Notes under the pieces: generated by a model
Told to the model about the DNA's origin: nothing
What the model saw: only the letters and a program-made list of their open reading frames with translations
Databases searched by the model: none
Shown here: positions 17,007-27,192 of the stretch, one piece after another
Layout: the number at the start of each line of letters is the position of its first letter
How positions within the stretch are numbered: position 1 is the first letter of the stretch
Assembly: GCF_008000995.1 (NCBI RefSeq)
Contig: NZ_CP042828.1
Location: 2,842,882-2,906,881 of the forward strand
DNA from: Ruania zhangjianzhongii
Lineage (GTDB): Bacteria; Actinomycetota; Actinomycetes; Actinomycetales; Beutenbergiaceae
DNA length: 64,000 bases
Direction of reading: 5' to 3'
Translations under genes and position numbers: made by a program

Positions 17007-18323
17007 CTACTGCTGCTCGATCGTGATCGTGCCGTTGAACGCGTCGCCGCTGTACTCCTCGACCAACAACGCCAGGTCCCCCGCCTCGCTCACTGTCACC
17101 TCGAGGTAGGGGTCGAAGATGTTGTCCTGGTCTGGAGCATCCGACTCGCGGTCATCGTTCTCGGCCATCTCACCTCCGGGCGTGACCACCTGGAGAGTCG
17201 GGTCCTCATCGCTGACGATGTTCACGGTGTACGTACCCGGCTGCACACTGACCAGTCCGACGAACGCTCCGTCCTCGGCCACCTGAATCTGGCTCTCGCC
17301 CAGCTCGATCTGTGTGGTTTCGCCCACCGCTTCGGCTGCCACGGTGACCTGCGAGGGACTACCGGACCATTCCGCCAGCTCGATCGCGTACTCGCCCTGG
17401 GCGAGCGTGACCTGTACGGAGGCGTCGTAGCTGTTCGGAGACTCGTACTCGGTGTCGTCGTCCTCGGCCAGCACATTGCCGTCAGCATCGAGCACCTTCA
17501 TCACCGGGTCGGTGTTGCCGTTGCTGCTGGTGTACACCCGCACCACCTGCGTCTGATCGACCGTCAGCGTGGCGGTCCCGGTCCCGTCCTCGGGGATATC
17601 CACGTGCACGCTGGCCCCGACTGCCAGCACACCGGCGTCAGCGGTTCCTCCGGACTGCTGGTCGGTGGGATCGTCCGTGGGATCCGCGGACGTCGGGTCG
17701 TCGGTGGCTGTCGGCGTCGGATCGGACGTCGGCGGCGGATCTTCGCCACCGGACATCAGGTTGACACCGAGCAGGACGAGTCCAACCACGACGACCAGAC
17801 CAACGATCCCGCCGATGATCAGCGGAGTGCGGTTCGGCTTGCCGGCCGGCGGCATCGGACCGGGCGGGCCGTAGCCACCGCCCTGACCGGGGTTCGCGCC
17901 GTAGGCGGGGCTTGACGATGCCGGTCCGAAGCCGCCCTGCTGCGACGGGTCGTGCCCCGGGGCGGCGAAGCTCTGGGTGGCCGATTCCGAGCCGGAGAAG
18001 TTGCCATAGGGCGAGGTCTGGTCCGCAGTGCCGGGCGCCGGTGCCGCACCGTAACCAGCACTCGCGCCGGTGCGCGGGGCGGAGGTGTCCTGGGGCGCAG
18101 AGGCGCCGTAGCCATCGGTCTGCCCCTGGGGAGCAGAGGCGGCACCATAGCCATCGGTCTGCCCCTGGGGAGCAGAGGCGGCACCATAGCCATCGGTCTG
18201 CCCCTGCGGCGCGGGATCGGCAGCCTGCGCCGGCGTCTGGTGCTCGGTCCATACAGAGCCGTCCCAATAACGCAGCTGGTCCTGCTGCTGTGGGTCCGGG
18301 TACCAACCCGCCGGAATGCTCAT
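17007..18323 (-). CDS. DUF2510 membrane protein with two PPC-like extracellular domains
   Basis: A 438-residue protein. Residues 4-30 (IPAGWYPDPQQQDQLRYWDG) are a DUF2510 motif, common at the N-terminus of actinobacterial membrane proteins. Next comes a Gly/Gln/Ala/Tyr-rich disordered region containing three near-identical copies of APQGQTDGYGAAS. One helix follows (PLIIGGIVGLVVVVGLVLLG), then a Thr/Asp/Pro-rich stalk and two beta-rich domains with PPC-like motifs (DPVMKVLDADGNVLAEDDD and DPTLQVVTPGGEMAENDD). The topology suggests a cytoplasmic N-terminus and an exported C-terminus. Function unknown; a binding or envelope-sensing role is only a guess. Confidence 0.8.
   Translation of the reverse strand: MSIPAGWYPDPQQQDQLRYWDGSVWTEHQTPAQAADPAPQGQTDGYGAASAPQGQTDGYGAASAPQGQTDGYGASAPQDTSAPRTGASAGYGAAPAPGTADQTSPYGNFSGSESATQSFAAPGHDPSQQGGFGPASSSPAYGANPGQGGGYGPPGPMPPAGKPNRTPLIIGGIVGLVVVVGLVLLGVNLMSGGEDPPPTSDPTPTATDDPTSADPTDDPTDQQSGGTADAGVLAVGASVHVDIPEDGTGTATLTVDQTQVVRVYTSSNGNTDPVMKVLDADGNVLAEDDDTEYESPNSYDASVQVTLAQGEYAIELAEWSGSPSQVTVAAEAVGETTQIELGESQIQVAEDGAFVGLVSVQPGTYTVNIVSDEDPTLQVVTPGGEMAENDDRESDAPDQDNIFDPYLEVTVSEAGDLALLVEEYSGDAFNGTITIEQQ
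18108..18205. repeat. 39-bp tandem repeat, about 2.5 copies, inside a coding region
   Basis: Consecutive 39-bp units encoding APQGQTDGYGAAS in the DUF2510 protein. Two units are identical at DNA level and a third differs slightly at its edge. The identity implies recent slippage-type expansion in the disordered linker. Confidence 0.85.
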
Positions 18324-18561
18324 CGTTGCCTCACCTCAGTTGTTCGTCCAGTGACCTGCCCGTACTTCCTGCATCACCGCCGGCGAGCCTACTCGCTGCT
18401 ACCGGCTGACCGACGCCTGGAGAACGGGGAGTTCTCCCCGCCCCGGTGCGGACGATGACCGCCTCCAGTTGTGATCTTTACCACGTCCGGTAGCGTGCTT
18501 TGCCGACAGGGGCAGGCACGAGTGAGGGGTCGGCCCGCATCCGGACAATGGAGGTCTGAAC

Positions 18562-19890
18562 ATGGATGGCATCGACTGGGTGGACATTCTGACCAAGATC
18601 GGCATCGCCATCGTCATCGCGATCGTGACCTGGATTCTCGCCAAGGTGGTGAAGTGGGCGATCGGCAAGCTCGTCACCCGAATCCGATTCCTGCAACGGC
18701 CGGGGGCGGACGGGAAGTCCCTCGGCGAGTCACTCGGACGGGTCGGCTCGCTGCTGGTCTGGCTGTTCGGCCTGGTGGCGATCCTCCAGGTCTTCGCTCT
18801 CGATGCGGTGCTCTCACCCATCCAGGGGGCGCTGAACACGGTGATGGAGTACCTACCGAACGTCCTCGGTGCCGCGTTCGTGTTCTTCATCGGCTACATC
18901 ATCGCCAAGATCGCCAAGCAGCTGATCGAGGCGGCGGTCGGGATGATCAACTTCAGCGGCATCGCGAACAAGGTGAAGAACGTCGATCCGACCGGCGACC
19001 GAGCCGCTGCATCGGCCGGCACCGCCCCACAGCCGGCTGCGCAGCCCGAGGTTTCCGGCCCTGTCTCGCCGGCTCCGGACGCCGCCTACCAGGCGCCGGA
19101 ACAGCCGGGATATCAGGGGGCCGACCAGTATCAGGTGCCGCAGTATGGCGCGCCGGCCGCTGACGCAGGCTCGGCTCTGGACTCCCGCAAGATCGCCTCG
19201 ATCGCCGGAAACCTGGTGTTCGCCGTGATCCTGATCATGGTCACCATCGCCGCCCTGCAGATCCTCGGGATCTCGGCGATCTCCGCCCCTGCTGAGCAGA
19301 TGCTCACGCTGATCCTGAACGCCATCCCGGCGATCATCGCGGCGGTGCTCATCCTCGGTATCGGATACCTGATCGCCAAGTTCGTCGGCTCCATCCTGGA
19401 GAGCACGCTCAACGGTCTGGGCACCGACCGCGCGGTCGCCAGCCTGGGGGTGATGGGCCAGGAGAGGAGCGCGTCGACCATTCTCACCCGGATCGCGCAG
19501 GTGGCGATCATGGTGTTCTTCGCGATCATGGCGGCCCGTGCGCTGAACTTCCCGGAGGTCACCGCGATCCTCAACGAGGTGCTCGAGCTCGGCGGTCGGG
19601 TGCTGTTCGGCGGGGTGATCATCGCCGTCGGCTTCCTGGTGGCCAAGATCGTCTCGAACGCGATCGGTTCCGGAACCACGAGCACAGTGGTGCGGTACGC
19701 CACTCTCGCGCTCTTCGTGGCGATGGGCCTGAAGTACATGGGTATCGCCGACTCGATCATCACCCTCGCCTTCGGCGCCGTGGTGGTCGGTGGAGCGCTC
19801 GCTGCTGCGCTCGCGTTCGGACTGGGTGGCCGGGAGGCGGCCGCACGCACCCTGGCCGAGGTGCAGGCGAAGAAGGACACGCCTGCCTGA
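18562..19890 (+). CDS. TM-helix-repeat (CmpX/MscS-like) membrane protein
   Basis: A 442-residue protein of the conserved TM-helix family related to small mechanosensitive channels and CmpX. Repeated amphipathic-hydrophobic units occur, for example VLGAAFVFFIGYIIAKIAKQ, IIAAVLILGIGYLIAKFVGS and VLFGGVIIAVGFLVAKIVSN. All share the G(Y/F)-x-(I/V)-A-K pattern of the PF05552 repeat. A Pro/Gln-rich linker (about residues 150-205) splits two membrane regions. No classical MscS beta domain is seen after the helices, so channel activity is uncertain. A strong terminator follows the stop. Confidence 0.8.
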   Translation: MDGIDWVDILTKIGIAIVIAIVTWILAKVVKWAIGKLVTRIRFLQRPGADGKSLGESLGRVGSLLVWLFGLVAILQVFALDAVLSPIQGALNTVMEYLPNVLGAAFVFFIGYIIAKIAKQLIEAAVGMINFSGIANKVKNVDPTGDRAAASAGTAPQPAAQPEVSGPVSPAPDAAYQAPEQPGYQGADQYQVPQYGAPAADAGSALDSRKIASIAGNLVFAVILIMVTIAALQILGISAISAPAEQMLTLILNAIPAIIAAVLILGIGYLIAKFVGSILESTLNGLGTDRAVASLGVMGQERSASTILTRIAQVAIMVFFAIMAARALNFPEVTAILNEVLELGGRVLFGGVIIAVGFLVAKIVSNAIGSGTTSTVVRYATLALFVAMGLKYMGIADSIITLAFGAVVVGGALAAALAFGLGGREAAARTLAEVQAKKDTPA

Positions 19891-19899
19891 CCGGCTGGG

Positions 19900-19942
19900 C
19901 ACGGTGACGGCGGGACGCCCTGCGGGCTCCGCCGTCGCCGTG
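19900..19942 (+). terminator. hairpin terminator after the TM-helix protein gene
   Basis: A 14-bp stem with one G-T type mismatch (left arm 19900-19913, right arm 19929-19942) closes a 15-nt loop, starting 10 bp after the stop at 19890. It is very GC-rich and lacks a T tract. Confidence 0.75.
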
Positions 19943-20016
19943 GTGTGCCAGAACGTGGACAGAGGGTAACGGGAGGACAAAAGAACGGTATGCTCTTCGA
20001 TGGCCCACCGCCGTGA

Positions 20017-21471
<1,455 letters not shown>

Positions 21472-21495
21472 GCTCGACCACCTCCTGACTCGCCA

Positions 21496-21529
21496 CGGAG
21501 CCGCAGCACCCCACGGTGCTGCGGCTCCG
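21496..21529 (+). terminator. perfect 15-bp hairpin terminator after gdhA
   Basis: The arms at 21496-21510 and 21515-21529 pair perfectly (core GGAGCCGCAGCACC) around a 4-nt loop, 24 bp past the gdhA stop and 46 bp before the MFS start. No T tract. This isolates gdhA from the downstream exporter. Confidence 0.9.
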
Positions 21530-21575
21530 CCATGTCTGCGGCACCGTCACCGGGCAGGTCTACACTCACCACACG

Positions 21576-23141
21576 ATGAGCGAGCGCCAATCGCCCCAGC
21601 CCTCCGGCTCGGGACCAACACCGCTCCGCACTCCCCCACACCCACCGCCGGCCACACCCGCGGGCAGCCCCTGGCCGGCGATGGCCGCGCTGGTGCTCGG
21701 CTTCTTCATGATCCTGGTGGACTCCACCATCGTCACCGTGGCGACGCCGGCGATCATGGCCGGCCTGGGCGCGGACGTGAACTCCGTGATCTGGGTGACC
21801 AGCGCCTACCTGCTCGCCTATGCCGTGCCGTTGCTGATCACCGGGCGGCTCGGCGACCGGGTAGGACCGAAGGTGCTCTACCAGGGCGGCCTGGTGCTGT
21901 TCACCCTCGCCTCCCTGTGGTGCGGACTGGCCGACGGGATCACCATGCTGATCGTCGCCCGGGTGTTCCAGGGACTGGGGGCATCGATGATGACGCCGCA
22001 GACGATGGCGGTAATTACCCGCACCTTCCCCGCCGAGCAGCGCGGCAAGGCGATGAGCCTGTGGGGCGCCGTGGCCGGGATCGCCAACATCGCTGGACCG
22101 ATCGCCGGTGGGCTACTGATCGACGGTCCTGGCTGGGAATGGATCTTCTTCATCAATGTGCCGGTCGGGATCATCGCGTTCCTGCTCGCCTGGCGGCTGG
22201 TGCCCCGCCTGCCGACGCACCGGCACCAGTTCGACCTGCCCGGGGTGGCGCTCAGCGCGGTCGGGATGTTCTGCCTCGTGTTCGGTTTGCAGGAGGGCGA
22301 GAGCTACGCCTGGGGACCCTGGATCTGGTTGCTGATCGGTGCCGGGCTCCTGGTGATGGGTGCCTTCGTGCTCTGGCAGGCGAAGAACCCCGGTGAAGCA
22401 CTGGTCCCGCTGTCCCTGTTCCGGGACCGGAACTTCTCCCTGGCGAACGTGGCGATCACCGCCGTCGGGTTCATGATCGTGGCGATGGCGCTGCCGCTGA
22501 TGCTCTACGCGCAGATGGTGCGGGGATTCAGTCCGACCGAGGCGGCGCTGCTGATCCTGCCGATGGCCCTGGCGGGCATCGTGCTGGCGCCGATCGTAGG
22601 CAAGCTGGTGGACACCCACCACCCTCGCTACCTGGCCGGCTTCGGCATGGCCTGCGTGGCCGGAGCCCTGTTCTGGCTGGCGCTGATCCTCACCCCGGAC
22701 ACCCCGGTGGTCCAACTCCTCATCCCGATCACCGTGCTCGGTGTGGGCACCGCATTCACCTTCGGCCCGCTGGGCACCACCGCGAACCGGAACCTCCCGC
22801 TGCACCAGGCCGGCGCCGGGTCCGGAGTGTTCAACGCCACCCGACAGGTGGGCTCGGTCCTGGGCAGTGCGGCGATCGCCGCCCTGATGCAGTCCCGGCT
22901 GGCCACCCACCTCCCCGAAATGGCGGCCGGCGGCGGCCCCGGCCTCGGCGGCGGCCACCTGCCCGAGCCCTTGCAGGCGGGGTTCGCCTCGGCGATGGCG
23001 GAGTCGGTGCTGCTGCCGGCCGGGGTGATCCTGATCGGGTTCGTTGCCGCGCTGTTCTTCGTGGCGCCCCACCACCTCGCCGGCCGCGCGCTTGTCACGC
23101 CCGGTGGCGCACGCCAAGATGACGGGCATGAGCCCCGATGA
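21576..23141 (+). CDS. MFS drug exporter, DHA2 (EmrB/QacA) family
   Basis: A 521-residue proton-driven exporter with 14 predicted helices. The family motifs are clear: VDSTIVTVATPAIMAGLGAD in helix 1, the motif A variant GRLGDRVGPK after helix 2, and motif C-like GLWGAVAGIANIAGPIAGGL in helix 5. Helices end in a His/Gly-rich tail. A Pro-rich 25-residue N-terminal segment precedes helix 1. The substrate is unknown. Its 3' end overlaps the start of a small membrane protein frame, suggesting co-translation. Confidence 0.9.
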   Translation: MSERQSPQPSGSGPTPLRTPPHPPPATPAGSPWPAMAALVLGFFMILVDSTIVTVATPAIMAGLGADVNSVIWVTSAYLLAYAVPLLITGRLGDRVGPKVLYQGGLVLFTLASLWCGLADGITMLIVARVFQGLGASMMTPQTMAVITRTFPAEQRGKAMSLWGAVAGIANIAGPIAGGLLIDGPGWEWIFFINVPVGIIAFLLAWRLVPRLPTHRHQFDLPGVALSAVGMFCLVFGLQEGESYAWGPWIWLLIGAGLLVMGAFVLWQAKNPGEALVPLSLFRDRNFSLANVAITAVGFMIVAMALPLMLYAQMVRGFSPTEAALLILPMALAGIVLAPIVGKLVDTHHPRYLAGFGMACVAGALFWLALILTPDTPVVQLLIPITVLGVGTAFTFGPLGTTANRNLPLHQAGAGSGVFNATRQVGSVLGSAAIAALMQSRLATHLPEMAAGGGPGLGGGHLPEPLQAGFASAMAESVLLPAGVILIGFVAALFFVAPHHLAGRALVTPGGARQDDGHEPR

Positions 23142-23375
23142 CGAAGGCCTCGCTCCCCGCCCGCCGAGCCCACTGAGTAGTGCTGGCGGTCAGGTCCGCC
23201 GGTGGCAGATCCTCGGGGTGTCGATCCTCGGCGGGCTGGCAGTGGTCGCCTTCCTGCTCTCACTGCTGCTGAGCGGCTCTCTCCCGCGGACACGCTGCGC
23301 ACTGTCGCGACTGTCGCCGCAGGGAGCTGCGCCGTGATTGGTGTCAGCTTCGCGGTGATCGGCGGGAACCGGTGA
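23119..23375 (+). CDS. small two-helix membrane protein, apparent frameshift
   Basis: As read, the frame from ATG 23119 gives 72 residues with one helix (WQILGVSILGGLAVVAFLLSLLL) and an odd Arg/Ser tail ending at 23337. Adding one base at about 23281-23288 continues instead into a second hydrophobic helix (TVAAGSCAVIGVSFAVIGGN). That frame ends at TGA 23373-23375, which overlaps the GTG start of the next gene as GTGA. The restored protein is about 85 residues with two helices, far more sensible than the literal one. The start overlaps the MFS gene; ATG 23128 is an alternative. Function unknown. Confidence 0.55.
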
Positions 23376-23557
23376 CCGGACTGCTGATGGCGCTGAGCAT
23401 TGTCGGCGCGATCGCGGTGCTGACCTTCATCGCCTTCCTGGTGGTGGGTCTACGCAAAGGCTGGCAGGACCCGGTGAGTAGACGAGTGCTCACCGTGTTC
23501 TTCATCCTTGGCGGCGTCTGCGCCGTGCTGGGGATGCTGGTCGCGTTCACCTCGTAG
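23372..23557 (+). CDS. small two-helix membrane protein, unknown
   Basis: A 61-residue protein, GTG start at 23372, made almost wholly of two hydrophobic helices (LLMALSIVGAIAVLTFIAFLVVGL and VLTVFFILGGVCAVLGMLVAF) joined by a basic turn (RKGWQDPVSRR). It lies between the frameshifted small protein and the convergent phosphoketolase gene. No family recognised; an accessory to the MFS exporter is possible only by position. Confidence 0.55.
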   Translation: MTGLLMALSIVGAIAVLTFIAFLVVGLRKGWQDPVSRRVLTVFFILGGVCAVLGMLVAFTS

Positions 23558-23562
23558 CGCCG

Positions 23563-26046
23563 CTAGGCGTTGTCACCACCGGTGTCCCCCGCCATCACAC
23601 CGTCGACCGCATCGCCGGCAGCCGGCCACTGCCAGTCGGCCACCACGGGGATGTCGGTGCCGTACTCGCGGGTGTAGCGGCGTGCGGCGAGCCGGGCGTC
23701 GGCCATTCGCTGCCGCAGGCCCGCGCAGCGAGACCCGAGCCCAGGGACCCGGTCGATCACGTCCATCACCAGGTGGTAGCGGTCCAGGTCGTTCAGCATC
23801 ACCATGTCGAACGGCGTGGTGGTGGTGCCGTTCTCCTTGTACCCGCGTACGTGCAGGTGGCCGTGCCCGTTCCGGCGGTAGGTGAGCCGGTGGATCAGCC
23901 ACGGGTAGCCGTGATAGGCGAAGATCACCGGCCGGTCGGAGGTGAAGATGGTGTCGTACTCGGAGTCGGTGAGCCCGTGCGGGTGCTCGCCGGGATCCTG
24001 CAGGCGCATCAGATCCACGACGTTGACCACCCGCACCTTCAGAGCCGGCAGGTGTTGGCGGAGCAGGTCGGCGGCAGCGAGCACCTCCACCGTGGGGACG
24101 TCTCCGGCGCAGACAAGGACGACGTCCGGCTGCTCGCCGTCGGTCTCGGTACCTGCCCACTCCCATATCCCCGCTCCTCGGTAGCAGTGGTCCTGCGCCT
24201 GCTCAAGGCTGAGGAAGTCCGGGCCGGGCTGCTTTCCGGCAACCACCACGTTGATGTATTGCCTGGTGCGCAGCACATGGTCGTAGGTGGCCAGCAGAGT
24301 GTTGGTGTCCGGCGGCAGGTAGACCCGGACCAGATTCGCCCCTTTGTTCACCACATGGTCGATGAAGCCGGGGTCCTGGTGGGAGAAGCCGTTGTGGTCC
24401 TGGCGCCACACATGGGAGCTGAGCAGATAGTTCAACGAGGCGATCGGACGCCGCCAGGAGAGCTCGTCGGTGACCTTGAGCCACTTGGCGTGCTGGTTCA
24501 CCATCGAGTCGACGATGTGGATGAAGGCCTCGTAGGAGGTGAACAACCCGTGCCTGCCGGTGAGCAGGTATCCCTCCAACCAGCCCTGGCACTGGTGCTC
24601 GGAGAGCACCTCCATCACCCGGCCGACCCGCGCCAGGTGCTCGGTACGATCGGTCTCGGTCAGCTCGGCGTTCCACTGCTTGGCGGTGACGTCGTAGACG
24701 GCCTGCAGCCGGTTCGACGCCACCTCGTCCGGTCCGAACAGCCGGAAGTTGGTCGGGTTGCGTTCGATCACCTCAGCGAGCCACTGGCCGAGGATCTTCG
24801 TCGGTTCCGTCACCACCCCGCCCGGGGTCGGAACGTCGACGGCGTAGCTCGCCAGTTCCGGCAGGCGCAGGTCGCGCAGCAGCAGCCCGCCGTTGGTGTG
24901 TGGGTTGTCGCTCATCCGCAGCTGCCCGGGCGGAGCGAGACTCGCCACGTCCTCGACCAGGTGACCTTCGCCGTCGAACAGGTCCTCCGGACGGTAGGAC
25001 TGCATCCAGTCCTGGAGCACCTGCAGGTGCTCGGGGGTGTCTCGTGCCGCGGAGAGCGGGACCTGGTGGGAGCGCCAGGAACCTTCGACCCGGTGGCCGT
25101 CGATCTCCCGCGGGCAGGTCCAGCCCTTGGGGGTGCGCAGCACGATCATCGGCCATCGGGGCCGCTGCACCTCCTCCGGTGCGGCGGCGGCCGCCACCTC
25201 CTTGATCTCGGCGATCTCGTCCAGCACCTCGTCCAGCAGCGCGGCGAACCGGGTGTGGATGGCGATCGGGTCCTCATCGTCGAACCCTGCGGTGAACACG
25301 TGCGGATGGTGGCCGTAGCCGCGCATCAGGTCGAGCAGCTCATCTTCCGGGATCCGGCCCAGCACCGTGGGGTTGGCGATCTTGAAGTCGTTGAGGTGCA
25401 GGATCGGCAGCACCACCCCGTCGGTGGCGGGATTGACGAACTTGGTGGAGTGCCAGCTGGTCGCCAGCGGCCCTGTCTCGGCCTCACCGTCACCGACCAC
25501 GGCAAGCACCAGCAGGTCCGGGTTGTCGAACGCGGCTCCGTAGGCGTGGGAGAGCGCATAGCCCAGCTCGCCACCCTCGTGGATCGAGCCGGGCGTCTCC
25601 GGCGCGGCATGGGAGGGGATACCGCCGGGGAAGGAGAACTGCCGGAAGAACCGGCGCAGTCCCTCAGTGTCCTGGGTGATGTCGGAATAGATCTCCGAGT
25701 ACGTACCCTCCAGGTAACTGTTCGCCACCACGGCCGGGCCGCCGTGCCCGGGCCCGGTGAGGTACATCGCCGACTGGGCGCGTTCGGCGATCACCCGGTT
25801 GGCGTGCGCATAGAGGAAGTTCAGACCGGGGGTGGTGCCCCAGTGTCCGAGCAGGCGCGGTTTGATGTGCTCGGCCCGCAGCGGTTCGCGCAGCAGCGGG
25901 TTGTCCAGCAGGTAGATCTGCCCGACGGACAGGTAGTTCGCTGCCCGCCACCAGGCATGGACCCGGGCGAGCGTCGCCTCGTCCGGTTCGGGTCGGCTGC
26001 GCCGCTGCCAGGCCTGCCGCGTCGCGGCCGAGGTACTCATACTCAT
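23563..26046 (-). CDS. xfp: phosphoketolase (xylulose-5-P / fructose-6-P)
   Basis: An 827-residue thiamine-diphosphate enzyme that splits xylulose 5-phosphate (and often fructose 6-phosphate) with phosphate to acetyl phosphate plus a sugar phosphate. The family hallmarks are present: [49 protein letters not shown], and the ThDP/Mg motif [20 protein letters not shown]. The PYR-domain region [20 protein letters not shown], the Gln in CAGD and the C-terminal domain ([20 protein letters not shown]) are also seen. Length is normal. The ATG at 26046 follows the usual N-terminus; a second Met two codons in is equally possible. No acetate kinase gene is adjacent. Confidence 0.96.
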   Translation of the reverse strand: MSMSTSAATRQAWQRRSRPEPDEATLARVHAWWRAANYLSVGQIYLLDNPLLREPLRAEHIKPRLLGHWGTTPGLNFLYAHANRVIAERAQSAMYLTGPGHGGPAVVANSYLEGTYSEIYSDITQDTEGLRRFFRQFSFPGGIPSHAAPETPGSIHEGGELGYALSHAYGAAFDNPDLLVLAVVGDGEAETGPLATSWHSTKFVNPATDGVVLPILHLNDFKIANPTVLGRIPEDELLDLMRGYGHHPHVFTAGFDDEDPIAIHTRFAALLDEVLDEIAEIKEVAAAAAPEEVQRPRWPMIVLRTPKGWTCPREIDGHRVEGSWRSHQVPLSAARDTPEHLQVLQDWMQSYRPEDLFDGEGHLVEDVASLAPPGQLRMSDNPHTNGGLLLRDLRLPELASYAVDVPTPGGVVTEPTKILGQWLAEVIERNPTNFRLFGPDEVASNRLQAVYDVTAKQWNAELTETDRTEHLARVGRVMEVLSEHQCQGWLEGYLLTGRHGLFTSYEAFIHIVDSMVNQHAKWLKVTDELSWRRPIASLNYLLSSHVWRQDHNGFSHQDPGFIDHVVNKGANLVRVYLPPDTNTLLATYDHVLRTRQYINVVVAGKQPGPDFLSLEQAQDHCYRGAGIWEWAGTETDGEQPDVVLVCAGDVPTVEVLAAADLLRQHLPALKVRVVNVVDLMRLQDPGEHPHGLTDSEYDTIFTSDRPVIFAYHGYPWLIHRLTYRRNGHGHLHVRGYKENGTTTTPFDMVMLNDLDRYHLVMDVIDRVPGLGSRCAGLRQRMADARLAARRYTREYGTDIPVVADWQWPAAGDAVDGVMAGDTGGDNA

Positions 26047-26228
26047 CGGGTCCTCCGTGGAGTCGATGGTCCGCCTCCAGCCTGGACCGCCTGCGGTATC
26101 GGCGCCAGTGCTGGATGGGGAGCACTCCCCCGTCCGGGTGTTGGCGCTCCACAGCGACTACCCGGACAATGACGCTCTAGCGGGCCGGGCACACTCACCG
26201 GGACCTGAGAACAACGGGGGGAATGACC

Positions 26229-27164
26229 ATGAGCCGAACAATCACTCGACTGGGCGCGGTCACGATGGCGGCGGGCGTGACTGCTGGGATGGTGGGCTGT
26301 GGCATGCTCGGCGGAGACGATTCCGGTCCACCGGACGAGGTGCTCCAACAGCAGATAGCGGCCGCCGTCGAGGCCCACGGCTCGGACGATGTCGCCGAGC
26401 TCACGATCGGCACGGACCGGCGGTCCGGGTGGCTGACACTCTGGGACGGGGCTGAACTGGTGCGGTACGACCTCGATGACGAGACCAGCGAGGTGCTCTC
26501 GTCCACCGAACCGCGGGGTTCTGTTCCTGCCGCTGACCTGGACCTGTCCGCGTTGGTTGGCTTCGCCGATGGTCTCACCTGCACAGACACCGACACCGCT
26601 CCGCTCATCGAGTCCATCTCCACGGTCGCGGGTACCAGCTACGTGGCAGCCTTCTGCGGTGAGGAAGCCGATCCGCTGAAGCAGGCCGTCGATGGCGAGG
26701 CGGTTCCCGACCTGGAGGACCTCCTGACGCACGAGGCACTCGAGAGTGTGCTCCGAGAGACAGAACAGGTCCTCGGCGAGGGACTGACCGAGCTGAGCGT
26801 CTATCCGGAGTTAGGTGAGGTGGTGGTGCACAGTGCACCGGTCCAGTTCGGTGAGTCCGAGGGCGAGGTGCGTCTGTCCCGGTTCCTCAGCGGAGAGGGC
26901 GAGATGACCGGTCTCGACGTTCCCGGCAGCAGCTACCGGGAGCCGAGCGGTGACCCGGTGTTCCTGCAGGCAGACGTGGCTGCGCAGGACCTGCTGACAG
27001 TGATCGAGACCGGGGTGCAGGAAGCCGGTGCGGACCCCGGCACGGTGCCGTTTCAGGTCAGCGTCGGACCGGACGAGGATGCCGCCAGCGTGATCGTCTG
27101 GGTGATCGTGGCCGAGGGCGACGAACCGATCCGGCTGTCCCTGGACGGCACCGTGCTCTCCTGA
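26229..27164 (+). CDS. hypothetical secreted lipoprotein
   Basis: A 311-residue lipoprotein of unknown function. The signal peptide (MSRTITRLGAVTMAAGVTAG) ends in lipobox GMVGC. The mature part is acidic with alternating strands (AELTIGTDRRSGWLTLWDGA, then TVPFQVSVGPDEDAASVIVW) and two Cys residues (DGLTCTDTD, AAFCGEE) that could form a disulfide. The start at 26229 is chosen because GGGGGGA lies 8 nt upstream; ATG 26223 would put it too close. Divergent from phosphoketolase and convergent with the next MFS gene. Confidence 0.7.
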   Translation: MSRTITRLGAVTMAAGVTAGMVGCGMLGGDDSGPPDEVLQQQIAAAVEAHGSDDVAELTIGTDRRSGWLTLWDGAELVRYDLDDETSEVLSSTEPRGSVPAADLDLSALVGFADGLTCTDTDTAPLIESISTVAGTSYVAAFCGEEADPLKQAVDGEAVPDLEDLLTHEALESVLRETEQVLGEGLTELSVYPELGEVVVHSAPVQFGESEGEVRLSRFLSGEGEMTGLDVPGSSYREPSGDPVFLQADVAAQDLLTVIETGVQEAGADPGTVPFQVSVGPDEDAASVIVWVIVAEGDEPIRLSLDGTVLS

Positions 27165-27192
27165 GCTCGTCGCCAGGGGCCTGATGCTGTGC

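Noticed and set aside
19989-19994. TATGCT as a -10 for gdhA
   Set aside because: No matching -35 at a sensible distance; left uncalled.
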